A stretch of 64,000 bases of DNA from assembly GCF_000385175.1 (NCBI RefSeq), contig NZ_ARQJ01000026.1, forward strand, positions 62,001-126,000, read 5' to 3'. Each line of letters opens with the position of its first letter. Positions within the stretch are counted from its first letter, which is position 1. The notes beneath the pieces were generated by a model that did not search any database, was not told where the DNA came from, and saw nothing but the letters and a program-made list of their open reading frames with translations. Positions 44,400 through 54,052 of the stretch are shown here, in pieces. A program made the position numbers and the translations under genes. Source of the DNA: Salinicoccus albus DSM 19776 (GTDB lineage: Bacteria; Bacillota; Bacilli; Staphylococcales; Salinicoccaceae).

Positions 44400-45812
44400 T
44401 TAATCCTTTTGTATATTCCATCTATTCAAAAAATCACATATTTCCATATTGAACAAGGTATTTGGTTCCTCAAATAAGGTGGATAATTCTTCTGCTTTTT
44501 GATTTTGATAATAACTGTCCAAATTATTTTTAAATTTCCTGTCAATGATCGGTTTAACTTCGTCCCTTCTGAACTTATGTCCAATGGGATACTCTACTTC
44601 AAACCATTCCGTTGTGCTCCTGTCGTTAAACACCAGCTGTACTGCGTTTGAAACTGATCTTTTTTCTTCATCCAGATAATCCCTTGAGTATTGAATGTTT
44701 TCTTCGACATTCATTTTATCGATAAGATGATCAATCCCCGGGTTCTGCCTGTGATATTCATCATAATAATACTCCGTTTTTAAATCTCCATTCAGCAACG
44801 CGGCTGCAATGATATACTCCAGCGAATGATCTCTGTCTGACGGATTGGTCAGCTGTTTTTTATTCGCAATGATTCTGAGTGCTGATTCATGCGTTTCTAT
44901 GTTAATGGATTCAATGTCACCCAGTCTCTCTTTATATCTTTTGTTTAATTCCATCGCAGCTTCTGCGCCGGTCTGGGCATGGAATTCTGCAGGAAAATCT
45001 GCTTTAAGAAGAATATTATTGACAACGTAATCACTTAAATCCCGCTCCAGATCTATATCATTGCCATTCATTATATTTTTGTTGAACCCCCAGTTCTGTT
45101 CACTCAGAACGTCAGGATAACCTTCATTCATTTTCCTTGTTATCAATGACAGTTGAACACCGCGCATTGTTGCGTCACCTGCTGCCCAGGATTTCCTTGC
45201 AGTCACATTGGGAGACTGTCTGTAAATTCTTAAAGGCAGACCGTCCGCAAAAACATTCGATATTGTATGCTTGATACCAATGGTCCCCATACCCAATAGT
45301 TTTGCTGACACTGCCGCTGTTGCCAGTTTGACGAAGAAAACATGGTCATATCCCTGTTTGTTCAAACTGTTTGACAGAGAGAGCACCCCTTGAATCTCAT
45401 GGGCCTTGACCATTAGTTCAAGTGTATCCTTAACCGTTATTTTGGACCCCCTGGCAGATACATGATACGCCATCGCTAAAATACCGCCGAGATTATCAGA
45501 GGGATGCCCCCACTCCGCGGCAAGAAAACAGTCATTGTAATCCAGCCACCTGACCAGCAATCCGATATTCCAGCTGGCATCCAGCAGGTTCAATGGCTTT
45601 TGAGCGCCGGGAACCGGGATGCCTCCATCCGGAAAATGATCTTCTTCAATTGGCCCCATCATTTGCTGACATTGTTTGTTGCTTAAGGATTTTACCATAC
45701 AGCCCATACTGTCTTTTAAAATCAAATTCGAAATTGTCATTGTACTATCATCAAAAGCGTTATCCCGGTTAACATATTCAGCAATTTCTTCAATCACATT
45801 ATCAAAATTCAC
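44400..45812 (-). CDS. prpD: MmgE/PrpD-family 2-methylcitrate dehydratase
   Basis: A 470-residue MmgE/PrpD-fold enzyme. LILKDSMGCMV near the N-terminus, RWLDYNDCFLAAEWGHPSDNLGGILAMAYH (residues 88-117) and DFPAEFHAQTGAEAAMEL are the conserved blocks around the active site. PrpD dehydrates 2-methylcitrate to 2-methyl-cis-aconitate, and related enzymes act on other tricarboxylates. The start is GTG, overlapping the prpB stop by one base (TAGTG), with GAGGGAA upstream. It is the last gene of the tct-prp array. Confidence 0.9.
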   Translation of the reverse strand: MNFDNVIEEIAEYVNRDNAFDDSTMTISNLILKDSMGCMVKSLSNKQCQQMMGPIEEDHFPDGGIPVPGAQKPLNLLDASWNIGLLVRWLDYNDCFLAAEWGHPSDNLGGILAMAYHVSARGSKITVKDTLELMVKAHEIQGVLSLSNSLNKQGYDHVFFVKLATAAVSAKLLGMGTIGIKHTISNVFADGLPLRIYRQSPNVTARKSWAAGDATMRGVQLSLITRKMNEGYPDVLSEQNWGFNKNIMNGNDIDLERDLSDYVVNNILLKADFPAEFHAQTGAEAAMELNKRYKERLGDIESINIETHESALRIIANKKQLTNPSDRDHSLEYIIAAALLNGDLKTEYYYDEYHRQNPGIDHLIDKMNVEENIQYSRDYLDEEKRSVSNAVQLVFNDRSTTEWFEVEYPIGHKFRRDEVKPIIDRKFKNNLDSYYQNQKAEELSTLFEEPNTLFNMEICDFLNRWNIQKD

Positions 45813-46729
45813 TACAGTTCCCTCTTTTCACCAGGAAGTACCGTACTGTCAATTTTAGAATCCATCTCTTCATACTCATCCAGTTTGATGATTTCATACA
45901 GTTCTTTTCTTGTCTGAAGTTCATCCAGCACTGTTTTCTGACTGCCTGTTTCGCGGATCGTCTTATAAATTTGCTCTACATTATATGATGCTGCCCGCAG
46001 GGAAGTTACCGGAAAGATTACCATATCAATGCCGATTTCAGAAAATCTGTCCAAACTGATATATTCCGTTTTACCAAATTCCGTCATATTCGCGAGTATC
46101 GGTATATCGATTTCCTCCCTTACATCCGCGAAGTCTTCGGCAGTCTTCATCGCTTCAGGAAAAACTGCATCAGCGCCATATTCAGCATATGCTTTCAGCC
46201 GTCTGACCATGCTGTCCATGCCTTCAACCGCATGCGCGTCTGACCGGGCAATGATTTTTAACGTGGGGGCCACCCTTTTGATCATCTGGATCTTTTTGAT
46301 CATCTCTTCCATTGGTATCAGGGTTTTACCGTTAAGATGTCCGCACTTTTTAGGAATTTGCTGGTCTTCGATCTGTATCGCAGCTACCCTTGCTTCCACT
46401 AATTCACGGCAAGTTCTGGCCACATTCAGCGGCTCGCCAAAACCATTATCCACATCAACGAGAAGCGGAAGATTAGAAGCCCTGACAATTTCTTTAGCTT
46501 TCTGAACAACATCCTCAAGCGTCAGCAGTCCTATATCCGGCAGCCCTTTACTGGCTGAAAGGGCGCCGCCTGAGAGATAAATACTTTCAAAACTTGTCTT
46601 TCTTGCCAATAAGGCGCTCATCCCATCATGAGCGCCTATTATTGGAAATGCTTCATCATTTTTTATGCCCGCTGTAAATGCCTCTGCCAATTGCTTCTGA
46701 CTAAGCGGTTCTTCTACAATCCATGTCAT
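45812..46729 (-). CDS. prpB: Methylisocitrate lyase (PrpB-like)
   Basis: A 305-residue isocitrate-lyase superfamily enzyme. LVDVDNGFGEPLNVART carries the magnesium Asp, IQIEDQQIPKKCGHLNGKTLI holds the catalytic Cys in the KKCGH loop, and IARSDAHAVEGMD and LANMTEFGKT complete the site. It splits 2-methylisocitrate to pyruvate and succinate; substrate variants exist. It lies 12 bp after tctA and overlaps prpD. No separate aconitase gene is visible, so isomerisation would use a housekeeping aconitase. Confidence 0.9.
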   Translation of the reverse strand: MTWIVEEPLSQKQLAEAFTAGIKNDEAFPIIGAHDGMSALLARKTSFESIYLSGGALSASKGLPDIGLLTLEDVVQKAKEIVRASNLPLLVDVDNGFGEPLNVARTCRELVEARVAAIQIEDQQIPKKCGHLNGKTLIPMEEMIKKIQMIKRVAPTLKIIARSDAHAVEGMDSMVRRLKAYAEYGADAVFPEAMKTAEDFADVREEIDIPILANMTEFGKTEYISLDRFSEIGIDMVIFPVTSLRAASYNVEQIYKTIRETGSQKTVLDELQTRKELYEIIKLDEYEEMDSKIDSTVLPGEKREL

Positions 46730-46741
46730 ATGTTATCCCCT

Positions 46742-48241
46742 TTAACTTTCTGTTCTTCCTTTTGAAAGACGGCTGAATAATGCTGGCAAGAAAACAGAAG
46801 CCACTGTCAATACTGCGAATAAAATAGATATTGGTGACGCAGTGAGCATCTGCAAGAACCCATCATGACTAACGAAAGCCATCCTGAAGTTCTGTTCCAT
46901 CATATTACCGATGATGACCGCAAGAATCAGCGGTGCCACAGGAATGTTGAGTATTTTCATCAAGAGTCCAATCACACCGAAAATCATTAATATGAAGAAA
47001 TCGATGATACTGTACCCAAGTGTATAGGTGCCGATAAAGGCCAGTACAAGAATGATCGGATATAAAATCTGGGGCGGCGTCTTAAGGATTCTCACCAGCA
47101 GACCGATCAGCAGAATATTGATTATAACAAGCACAATATTTCCGATGAACAGGCTGTTGATGAAAGTCCATGCAACTTCAGGCTGGTTCTGGAAGAGCAT
47201 CGGGCCTGGCTGCAGACCGAGCATGATAAGCGCACCAAGTATAACAGCAGTGGTCCCTGATCCAGGAATCCCCATTGTCAGAAGCGGGATGAACGCCCCG
47301 ACGGAGGCCGCATTATTGGAGGATTCAGGTGACGCAAGTCCTTCAGGCGCCCCTTTGCCAAACTCCTCACCTTTTTTGGAAACCTGTTGTTCTGTAGTGT
47401 AACTGATCATGGACGCAATGGACCCGCCCGCACCAGGCAGGATACCAACCAGGAAACCGATGGGTGCCTGGCGGATCATCGGCCAGAATGATCTGCTCCA
47501 TTGTTCTTTTGTAATCCACGAATTTCCGACATCTTCTTTCATCTGCTGGTTTTCATCTTTGATCACCAGAATGTTATAAAGTACTTCACCAACCGCATAG
47601 ACACCAATAATCACGACAAGGAAATCAATTCCCTCGCTTAAATGGGGGTTCCCGAATGTAAAACGATACACACCGGATTGTGAATCCACTCCAATGGTTG
47701 TAACGATCAGTCCCAAAAGCATGGATACAAAACCTTTAATCATGTTGCCTTTGGATAACGAGACCACTGCTGACAACGTGAATATGAGCAGGAAGAAGTA
47801 TTCGGCAGGACCAAACTGCAGAGCAAATGAAGCAAGCGGGTTGGCGAGAAAGACAAAGCCTGCAATCGCTACCGTTCCACCGATTAATGAAGCAAGTGTT
47901 GCGAGTGTCAATGCCTGCCCGGCCTGCCCTTTCCTCGTCATCGGATAGCCATCGAAAGTCGCTGCGATCGCAGAACCATCGCCTGGAGTATTCAGTAATA
48001 TGGAACTCCTGGAACCGCCGTACATCGCGCCGTAATATATCGCCCCCAGCAAAATCAATGCGCTGGTGGAGTCCATACCGAATGTAATCGGGATCAGTAC
48101 AGCCACTGCTGTAGCCGGCCCAAGTCCGGGCAGCATCCCTACAATCGTTCCCAGCAAACCGCCTAAGAATATGAACAATAAGTTCTGGAAACTTAAGGCA
48201 GTCATAAATCCTTCAAAAAAACTATTCCAATCTACGCCCAT
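46742..48241 (-). CDS. tctA: Tripartite tricarboxylate transporter large membrane subunit TctA
   Basis: A 499-residue membrane protein with about 12 hydrophobic segments. The TctA signatures GTIVGMLPGLGPATAVAVLIPITFGM (near residue 34), GAIYYGAMYGGSRSSILLNTPGD and the second-half GILPGAGGSIASMISYTTEQQ and GIPGSGTTAVILGALIMLGLQPGP are clear. It moves the bound carboxylate with sodium or protons. The start has GGAGGGG. It sits between tctB and prpB with short gaps, so uptake and breakdown are on one mRNA. Confidence 0.96.
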   Translation of the reverse strand: MGVDWNSFFEGFMTALSFQNLLFIFLGGLLGTIVGMLPGLGPATAVAVLIPITFGMDSTSALILLGAIYYGAMYGGSRSSILLNTPGDGSAIAATFDGYPMTRKGQAGQALTLATLASLIGGTVAIAGFVFLANPLASFALQFGPAEYFFLLIFTLSAVVSLSKGNMIKGFVSMLLGLIVTTIGVDSQSGVYRFTFGNPHLSEGIDFLVVIIGVYAVGEVLYNILVIKDENQQMKEDVGNSWITKEQWSRSFWPMIRQAPIGFLVGILPGAGGSIASMISYTTEQQVSKKGEEFGKGAPEGLASPESSNNAASVGAFIPLLTMGIPGSGTTAVILGALIMLGLQPGPMLFQNQPEVAWTFINSLFIGNIVLVIINILLIGLLVRILKTPPQILYPIILVLAFIGTYTLGYSIIDFFILMIFGVIGLLMKILNIPVAPLILAVIIGNMMEQNFRMAFVSHDGFLQMLTASPISILFAVLTVASVFLPALFSRLSKGRTES

Positions 48242-48253
48242 CGTTTCCCCTCC

Positions 48254-48715
48254 TTATGGCAGACTGACGCTTAACAGTTCGGAGAATGCATACCATGACA
48301 GCACTGAAAAAAGGACCGCCACGATAATGTTCGTCAACCATTTACGTCTTCCGTTGATCAAGAATAATAACCCAGTTAAAAATAATAATGTGGAAAATAA
48401 AAACCCTATACGTTCAAAAAGGAACGTGTAAGCCAAGCTCAGAAGTAAGACAACAATGACGTGTGTTGTTAATTGCTTATCTTTAAAAACTTCAAATGCT
48501 TTAAATGGCTCTTTTCTGTTTTTAAATTCAGAAAAAAGATAAATTATAGACATGCCAAGCAATGCAAAACCTATCAGCAGCGGATAATTCATCGCTGCTG
48601 TAGGATTTCCCACATTTGACTCCGGCAGGTTGAAAGTCAATATGAGATAGATTACGGAAATTAACAAAGTAACTGACGGTATTATATATCTGATACTCAT
48701 CACCCGCTTCTTCAT
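48254..48715 (-). CDS. tctB: Tripartite tricarboxylate transporter small membrane subunit TctB
   Basis: A 153-residue protein with four hydrophobic segments, the usual TctB size and layout. The sequence is poorly conserved, so position between tctC and tctA is the main support. The ATG at 48715 has no clear ribosome site, only 9 bp after the tctC stop. A second in-frame ATG at 48700 follows AAGCGGGTG, so the true start may be five codons later or depend on coupling. Confidence 0.9.
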   Translation of the reverse strand: MKKRVMSIRYIIPSVTLLISVIYLILTFNLPESNVGNPTAAMNYPLLIGFALLGMSIIYLFSEFKNRKEPFKAFEVFKDKQLTTHVIVVLLLSLAYTFLFERIGFLFSTLLFLTGLLFLINGRRKWLTNIIVAVLFSVLSWYAFSELLSVSLP

Positions 48716-48724
48716 TTTATATAT

Positions 48725-49708
48725 TTAATCAGTCAGGCCTGCAGTTTCAACCAGATCTTCATACATCTGGTTCTGTTCTTCGAGGAATTCACGGGATTCC
48801 TCACTATTCATGTAATAGTCCTGCCATCCATTATTTTCCAATACTGTCTGCCAAGCCTCTGTTTCCACCATCTGGCTGAATGTTTCATCCCAATAGGCGA
48901 CTTCCTCTTCCGTCATATCCGGAGGACCCATGATACCTCTCCAGTGCGGGAAGGTGAAGTCAACGCCCAGTTCCTGCCATGTAGGGATATCTTCAGCGCC
49001 TTCAATCGGTTCATCTGCAGTCGTTGCCAGAATCTCGATATCACCGCTCTGATGCTGCTCCAGAGATTCGGAAATGGACATGGTTGCCACATCGGCATGT
49101 CCGCCCATTAAGGCAGTCAATACGTCGCCGCCGCTTTCATAGATCATGAATTCCAGCTCTGAAACATCTACACCGTACTCATCCGCAACACGGACAAAGG
49201 ACAGGTGATCATTATTCCCCAAAGCAGGGCCGACAGCAATCGTCAGTGATTTAGGGTCTTCTTTAAGCCGATCCAGCATATCAATACCGTCTTCAATATC
49301 GGAATCGCTCGGAACTGCCGTTGAAATCCACTCAGTTGCCAAAGTTGCGATTGGTGTAAAATCCTCATATGTAAGGTCACTTTGACCGAGAAGATTGTTA
49401 GTCAGGATCAAGCTTGAATTGACGGACAGTGAATGGCTGTTCTGATCGCTCAAGTACTGCCACCCAACTTCTCCGCCGCCGCCAGGCTGATTTTCAACAT
49501 TTATATTCTGTTCTACGAATCCTTCTTCATCCAATACATTCTGCAATGCTCTTGCTGTTGCGTCCCATCCACCGCCAGGTGTTGCCGGTGCAATCAGTTC
49601 AACATTTTCATCCGGATAATTTGCTTCTCCAGATGAATTTCCGCACGCGCTGAGTACTAACACAACAGATAGCATCAGAATTGGAAATACTTTAAAATAT
49701 TTCTTCAT
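48725..49708 (-). CDS. tctC: Tripartite tricarboxylate transporter binding lipoprotein TctC
   Basis: A 327-residue extracytoplasmic substrate-binding protein. The lipobox VLVLSAC gives a membrane anchor. The Bug-family start VELIAPATPGGGWDATARALQ and the NVENQPGGGG loop bind the carboxylate. FPHWRGIMGPPDMTEEEVAYWDE near residue 245 is the conserved C-lobe block. First gene of tctCBA-prpBD, with a promoter overlapped by a cre-like site. The ligand is inferred to be a tricarboxylate from the prp genes behind it. Confidence 0.95.
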   Translation of the reverse strand: MKKYFKVFPILMLSVVLVLSACGNSSGEANYPDENVELIAPATPGGGWDATARALQNVLDEEGFVEQNINVENQPGGGGEVGWQYLSDQNSHSLSVNSSLILTNNLLGQSDLTYEDFTPIATLATEWISTAVPSDSDIEDGIDMLDRLKEDPKSLTIAVGPALGNNDHLSFVRVADEYGVDVSELEFMIYESGGDVLTALMGGHADVATMSISESLEQHQSGDIEILATTADEPIEGAEDIPTWQELGVDFTFPHWRGIMGPPDMTEEEVAYWDETFSQMVETEAWQTVLENNGWQDYYMNSEESREFLEEQNQMYEDLVETAGLTD

Positions 49709-49761
49709 TTATAAAACCCCTTCTTAAATTATTTAAAAATTCGCTATATAGCTTGTGTCAT

Positions 49762-49798
49762 ATGATAGACACACACGCATTAAATGTAAACGCTTGCA
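49762..49798 (-). promoter_or_regulatory. tctC promoter with overlapping cre-like site
   Basis: On the minus strand TTTACA (49785-49790), a 17-bp spacer and TATCAT (49762-49767) form a promoter. TGTAAACGCTTGCA (49785-49798, plus strand) is a close match to the catabolite-responsive element and covers the -35 box. This predicts CcpA repression when glucose is present. Confidence 0.75.
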
Positions 49799-49814
49799 AA
49801 ATTAAAAATATAAA

Positions 49815-49845
49815 GAACTTTATGTGATTAAACAACATAAAGTTC
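49815..49845 (-). terminator. Terminator of the CitAB-type operon
   Basis: A perfect 11-bp stem (49815-49825 with 49835-49845) is followed on the minus strand by a T-rich tail, between the response-regulator stop and the tctC promoter. Confidence 0.78.
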
Positions 49846-49852
49846 ACGCATT

Positions 49853-50512
49853 TTATTTCCTATATATTTTCTCCGGCCGTCCTTTGTCCCCATAGTCCTG
49901 TTTTACACTCAGTTTACCCACATTTTTTAAATACTCCAAATATCTTCTGACCGTTGTTCTTGAAGTACCTATATACTCTCCCATCCGGGAGGAGGTCCAT
50001 TCCCCGTCAACTTCAAACGCGTCTTCAATTGTTTGAAGCGTAACAGGGTCAATACCTTTAGGAAGTGCATCGTGACTATTATCAATCACTTTGCCAAAAT
50101 ATTCATCAACCATCGTCTGATCAATTTCAGCGGTCTCAGATAACTTTTCCTGTTTAACCTGGTAATCATGCACTACTTCCTTTAATTGCTCAAGCTTTAC
50201 TGGTTTAACCAGATAATACAGCGGCCCAAGCTGCATCAATTTCTTGAATTTTCCGCCTTCCTGAGTCGCAGTAATGACTATGAAATCAGTGTATGGATAC
50301 CTTTTAGTAATCTTCTCCATGAGTTCATCTCCAAGCATATCAGGAAGATAAACGTCTAAGAGTATCAATTGTATATCCTCTTGTTCAACTAAATCCAAAC
50401 ATTCTCTTGCATCTCTCGCCAAATAAATCTCAATCCCTGACAGATGTCTGTCCAAATATTCCTTATACATTTCAGCTATCCTGAAATCGTCCTCTGTGAT
50501 TAACAGTTTCAA
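49853..50512 (-). CDS. CitB/DcuR-family response regulator
   Basis: A 219-residue regulator. The receiver domain has ITEDDFRIAEMYKEYL, the phospho-Asp in LILLDVYLPDMLGDEL and the Lys in YYLVKPVKLEQL. The C-terminal helix-turn-helix MGEYIGTSRTTVRRYLEYL belongs to the CitB/DcuR/DpiA group, which controls carboxylate uptake. The start is TTG behind GAGGGGGG, two bases after the kinase stop. It probably activates the tctC promoter just downstream. Confidence 0.92.
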   Translation of the reverse strand: MKLLITEDDFRIAEMYKEYLDRHLSGIEIYLARDARECLDLVEQEDIQLILLDVYLPDMLGDELMEKITKRYPYTDFIVITATQEGGKFKKLMQLGPLYYLVKPVKLEQLKEVVHDYQVKQEKLSETAEIDQTMVDEYFGKVIDNSHDALPKGIDPVTLQTIEDAFEVDGEWTSSRMGEYIGTSRTTVRRYLEYLKNVGKLSVKQDYGDKGRPEKIYRK

Positions 50513-50514
50513 AT

Positions 50515-52107
50515 TTAACCCCCCTCAGAAAATGGTAATTCAACGATAAATCTGGTGGTTTCTCCATCATTTTTTAGATCAATGTGCCCATCAAGCAGTT
50601 CAACATTTGTCATCACATTATAAAGTCCGTATCCTCTGCTGTTTCCTGCTTTTTTAGTAGAAAAACCTTTGGTAAATATTTTACTTGCATCCTTAATTCC
50701 AGGGCCGTCATCTTCAACTGCTATTTCGAGCCAGCCGTCAAAATGAGCGATATATAGCTGGACTGTGCTTCCGGAATTCTCAGCAATTGCTTCTATTGCA
50801 TTGTCGATCAGATTACTCATAATAGTAATCACTTTATTCAGGAAGACATTATCTCTCGTTTCTTCCATATAACTGCCCGGTGCCACCTCAAAATTCACTT
50901 GTTTTTCATTCGCTTTATTCATCTTGGCGATGATCAAGGCTTTAATCCGTTCTTCTTTTATGTCCGCAAATTCATTCTGATAGACATCTAAATGATTGAT
51001 TTCTTCATTCAGGACCTCTCTGATTGAATTATATTTATCCATTTCAAGAAGTCCTGAAATCAAATGGAGCTGATTTTTATACTCATGACTCTGGGCCCTC
51101 AGGTCATCAAAGAGTGACTCAACTATATTCAGTTTGTTGGAAAGCGCAGACATTTCAGTCATATCCCTAATGATAAATACATATCCGGAATGTTCAGCTT
51201 TTTCGTACAGATTATTAATAATGACAACGATTTCCTTATCGTAAAGTGTTTTCTCAAAATATCTGACATTATCGCCTGTGTCCGGCTTCTCGTTTATCGA
51301 TTCACGGTCGAAATATGAATATATGTCTAACTCACTGACTTCTGCATCCTGCTCGATGTGAAGGTATTTTTTTGCCGCCGGGTTTAAATATATAATTCTG
51401 CCGTTCACATCGGAAGCTGCGATCCCTTCGTTCAAGGATGAGAAAATGTTATCTCTGTTCTTCAATATCATGGTGATTTCCTTTGGTTCATAACCAAGTG
51501 TCTCAGATTTTATATATCTTCCGAACCATCTGCTGATAAAGAAGCTGATGACAATGAATATAAAGCTGATTAAAGCCAATTGGTACAGACTGTTCATTAT
51601 CTGTTGGTGAATCCGGCTTTCAAAATAACCAACCTTTACAACACCCCGGAGCTGACGCGCTTCCTCCCCTGCGTATATTGGTGCCACAGCCACGATCGCC
51701 GGCTCACTATACATATCAGTCCGTTCAGTATAAGAAGCACCAAATATCCTTGCTTGATTGTCGTATGTATATGGTTCATTCTCTCCGGTCATGGAAGGGT
51801 CTGGATGCGTAATAATCTCTCCGCCCCTGTCTTTGACGATGACAAAATCCACATTATTCTCAAATATGTACTGCTCCACTATATTCTGTATATCCTGATC
51901 ATCGTTTAATGTCTGCCCATCGATCATTGAAGGGAGATAAGACAACGTCCTTGCCGACTGCAGAGACAGACGTTCAGCATTGTCATGATATTCATTGCCT
52001 GAATGATAGATATAAAAAGCAGATAAAGAAATGATAATCAGTGTGATTACACCGATCAATATGCCATTTATCTTTATCTCCAGACTGACATCCAGCAATC
52101 TTCTCAT
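50515..52107 (-). CDS. CitA/DcuS-family sensor histidine kinase
   Basis: A 530-residue membrane kinase. A first helix (INGILIGVITLIIISLSAFYIY), an extracytoplasmic Cache/PAS sensor domain (about residues 35-170) and a second helix come first. A cytoplasmic PAS domain (IFSSLNEGIAASDVNGRIIYLN), the phospho-His block RAQSHEYKNQLHLISGLLEM and a HATPase domain (SNLIDNAIEAI, DDGPGI, GYGLYNV) follow. This order is diagnostic of the citrate/C4-dicarboxylate sensor group. The signal is inferred to be the tricarboxylate imported by TctCBA. Confidence 0.93.
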   Translation of the reverse strand: MRRLLDVSLEIKINGILIGVITLIIISLSAFYIYHSGNEYHDNAERLSLQSARTLSYLPSMIDGQTLNDDQDIQNIVEQYIFENNVDFVIVKDRGGEIITHPDPSMTGENEPYTYDNQARIFGASYTERTDMYSEPAIVAVAPIYAGEEARQLRGVVKVGYFESRIHQQIMNSLYQLALISFIFIVISFFISRWFGRYIKSETLGYEPKEITMILKNRDNIFSSLNEGIAASDVNGRIIYLNPAAKKYLHIEQDAEVSELDIYSYFDRESINEKPDTGDNVRYFEKTLYDKEIVVIINNLYEKAEHSGYVFIIRDMTEMSALSNKLNIVESLFDDLRAQSHEYKNQLHLISGLLEMDKYNSIREVLNEEINHLDVYQNEFADIKEERIKALIIAKMNKANEKQVNFEVAPGSYMEETRDNVFLNKVITIMSNLIDNAIEAIAENSGSTVQLYIAHFDGWLEIAVEDDGPGIKDASKIFTKGFSTKKAGNSRGYGLYNVMTNVELLDGHIDLKNDGETTRFIVELPFSEGG

Positions 52108-52234
52108 CTCACGCCCCCCTTAAACCGTTTTCAATCAATTATAGCAATAATAGTCCGGACGGTGAAGAGCGTACGAACTTGTGTGCTTAAAGATAAAAAC
52201 ACTTCGCAGTATTTTCGACGTCCAGTATAAAAAA

Positions 52235-52252
52235 AGCCCTGTTCCCAGAGCT
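52235..52252 (-). terminator. Terminator of the S9 peptidase gene
   Basis: A 7-bp stem with one G-T pair (52235-52241 with 52246-52252) is followed on the minus strand by seven T's. Confidence 0.85.
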
Positions 52253-52267
52253 ATGAAATCGTATCCG

Positions 52268-54052
52268 TTATTGATGTTTTTGCAGGAAACCCAGCATGGT
52301 TTTATACACTTTTATCTCATTTGATTTCTTGGAGAAACCGTGGCCTTCATCTTCGAGTACGAGATATTCAACTGTCCGGCCCTCTCCCCTTAACTTCTCC
52401 ACAATCTGATCGGACTCACTTTTAACCACGCGTGGATCTTTTGCCCCCTGTATGACGAGCATTGGTTTTGTCATACTGTCCAGATAGGTGGTCGGGGTAT
52501 CTCTTTCAAATTTCTCCTTATCGCGGACAGGATCCCCGACCCAGCGCTCCATGATGGGTTTCCAATGTTCAGGCACCGTATCATAGAATGAGAAAAGATC
52601 CGATACACCAAAGATATCCACGACTGCTTTGAAGTATTCGGGATGTCTGCCGTGAAGCAGCAAGGCCATATATCCGCCGTAACTGCCTCCGACCAGGAAC
52701 AGCGTTTCCTCAGAAGCGATGCCCTGACCAAACAGCCATTTGATGGCTTCTACATTATCAAGCCGTGGGCCCTCTCCCCAGTCCTGCTCGACCAATTTTA
52801 CAAAACTTGCCCCATAACCGGTGCTGCCTCTGAAATTGGGACAGAATATATTGTAACCTCGGTTCAACAGCATCTGGAACATTGCCCGGTAAAATTTGCG
52901 TTCAGCCGCCTGAGGGCCGCCATGCGGCCAAAATATGGTATAGCCATTGCGATTTCTTTCTTTTGCCCGAAACAGCAGGGCTTCTATCTCCAGGCCATCA
53001 AACGACTGATACGTAATTGTTTCAGGATCGACCATCTGCTCTGCTGTGACACCAAGCACCTGGTTTTTAGTAAGCTTTAAAAATCTGCTCGCTGTATATC
53101 TCCAGATATTGAACGGTTCGTTGGCACTGCCGCCGAGTATAAACACCTCCCCATTACTAACAGGGACAATTGCACCAATATTATCAAACGGTGTGGGGAT
53201 CTGTTCAGATGTATGCGACTTCAGATTATAGTGGTATAAGTGATCCACTACCCCTTTTTCCGTAACAATGTACAGTTTGCTGGTATCCTGATTGAACTCG
53301 ATATCGGTAATCGACTCTTCTCCAAAATCCATTACCTTGGTGAACTTCTTTTCTGTGAGATTATACTTGGCAAGATAAGCGTACTCACTGTCATAATTGG
53401 TATCAAACCAGACTTCATCATTACTGACAAAACAAATATTGAACACCGTATGTACCTTTTCCTTTTCAGGTGTAATGTGATGCATTTCTCCATTTCTTTG
53501 AACTATGCCCAGTGCATAAGTGTTCGCTAAAAGTTTTATATAGGCAGCTGATTTTTCATCCGGAGATACATCACTGATGAACGTTGCACTCTCCTCACCT
53601 TCATGAATAATTTCATGTTCACCGGTCTCAAGATCATAGACACATGAGTTCAGATATTGCTCATTGTCTTTTGAAGTATTGTAATAGATTCTGGTGCCGT
53701 CTTTTGACAGCTTCGCAAAATAGTATTTTTCATCCGGCTGACCTGTGATGAGCGGCTGTGGGATGCCGCCTTCAGGCGCGATCGCATAGATCTGATAATT
53801 CTCATCCCCGTCATGATCATAGCCTGCCAGTACAAATCGTCCGTTTGGATCATGTTGTACAAAATTCGTGGATTCATTCTTCTCCGCAAACAGATAGGGA
53901 AACCGGTCGTTCGTATCCATCGCCCAAATGTTCACCTTACCGTTCAGGTTCGTGCTGAAGAACACCTTCTCACCATCAGGGGTCGCGCTGATACTGCCGA
54001 TGTTATACGACGTGAAAAACTGTTCCACCGTCGGTTTTGGAAATTCAATCAT
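52268..54052 (-). CDS. S9-family peptidase (acylaminoacyl-peptidase type)
   Basis: A 594-residue cytoplasmic serine peptidase. The N-terminal half is a beta-propeller of repeated WD-like blades (ISATPDGEKVFFSTN, FVLAGYDHDGDENYQIY). The C-terminal hydrolase domain has FWPHGGPQAAERKFYRAM (oxyanion region), the nucleophile in VGGSYGGYMALLL, Asp in VIQGAKDPRV and His in EDEGHGFSKK. It cleaves short peptides or N-acylated amino acids. Transcribed alone with a terminator behind. Confidence 0.92.
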   Translation of the reverse strand: MIEFPKPTVEQFFTSYNIGSISATPDGEKVFFSTNLNGKVNIWAMDTNDRFPYLFAEKNESTNFVQHDPNGRFVLAGYDHDGDENYQIYAIAPEGGIPQPLITGQPDEKYYFAKLSKDGTRIYYNTSKDNEQYLNSCVYDLETGEHEIIHEGEESATFISDVSPDEKSAAYIKLLANTYALGIVQRNGEMHHITPEKEKVHTVFNICFVSNDEVWFDTNYDSEYAYLAKYNLTEKKFTKVMDFGEESITDIEFNQDTSKLYIVTEKGVVDHLYHYNLKSHTSEQIPTPFDNIGAIVPVSNGEVFILGGSANEPFNIWRYTASRFLKLTKNQVLGVTAEQMVDPETITYQSFDGLEIEALLFRAKERNRNGYTIFWPHGGPQAAERKFYRAMFQMLLNRGYNIFCPNFRGSTGYGASFVKLVEQDWGEGPRLDNVEAIKWLFGQGIASEETLFLVGGSYGGYMALLLHGRHPEYFKAVVDIFGVSDLFSFYDTVPEHWKPIMERWVGDPVRDKEKFERDTPTTYLDSMTKPMLVIQGAKDPRVVKSESDQIVEKLRGEGRTVEYLVLEDEGHGFSKKSNEIKVYKTMLGFLQKHQ

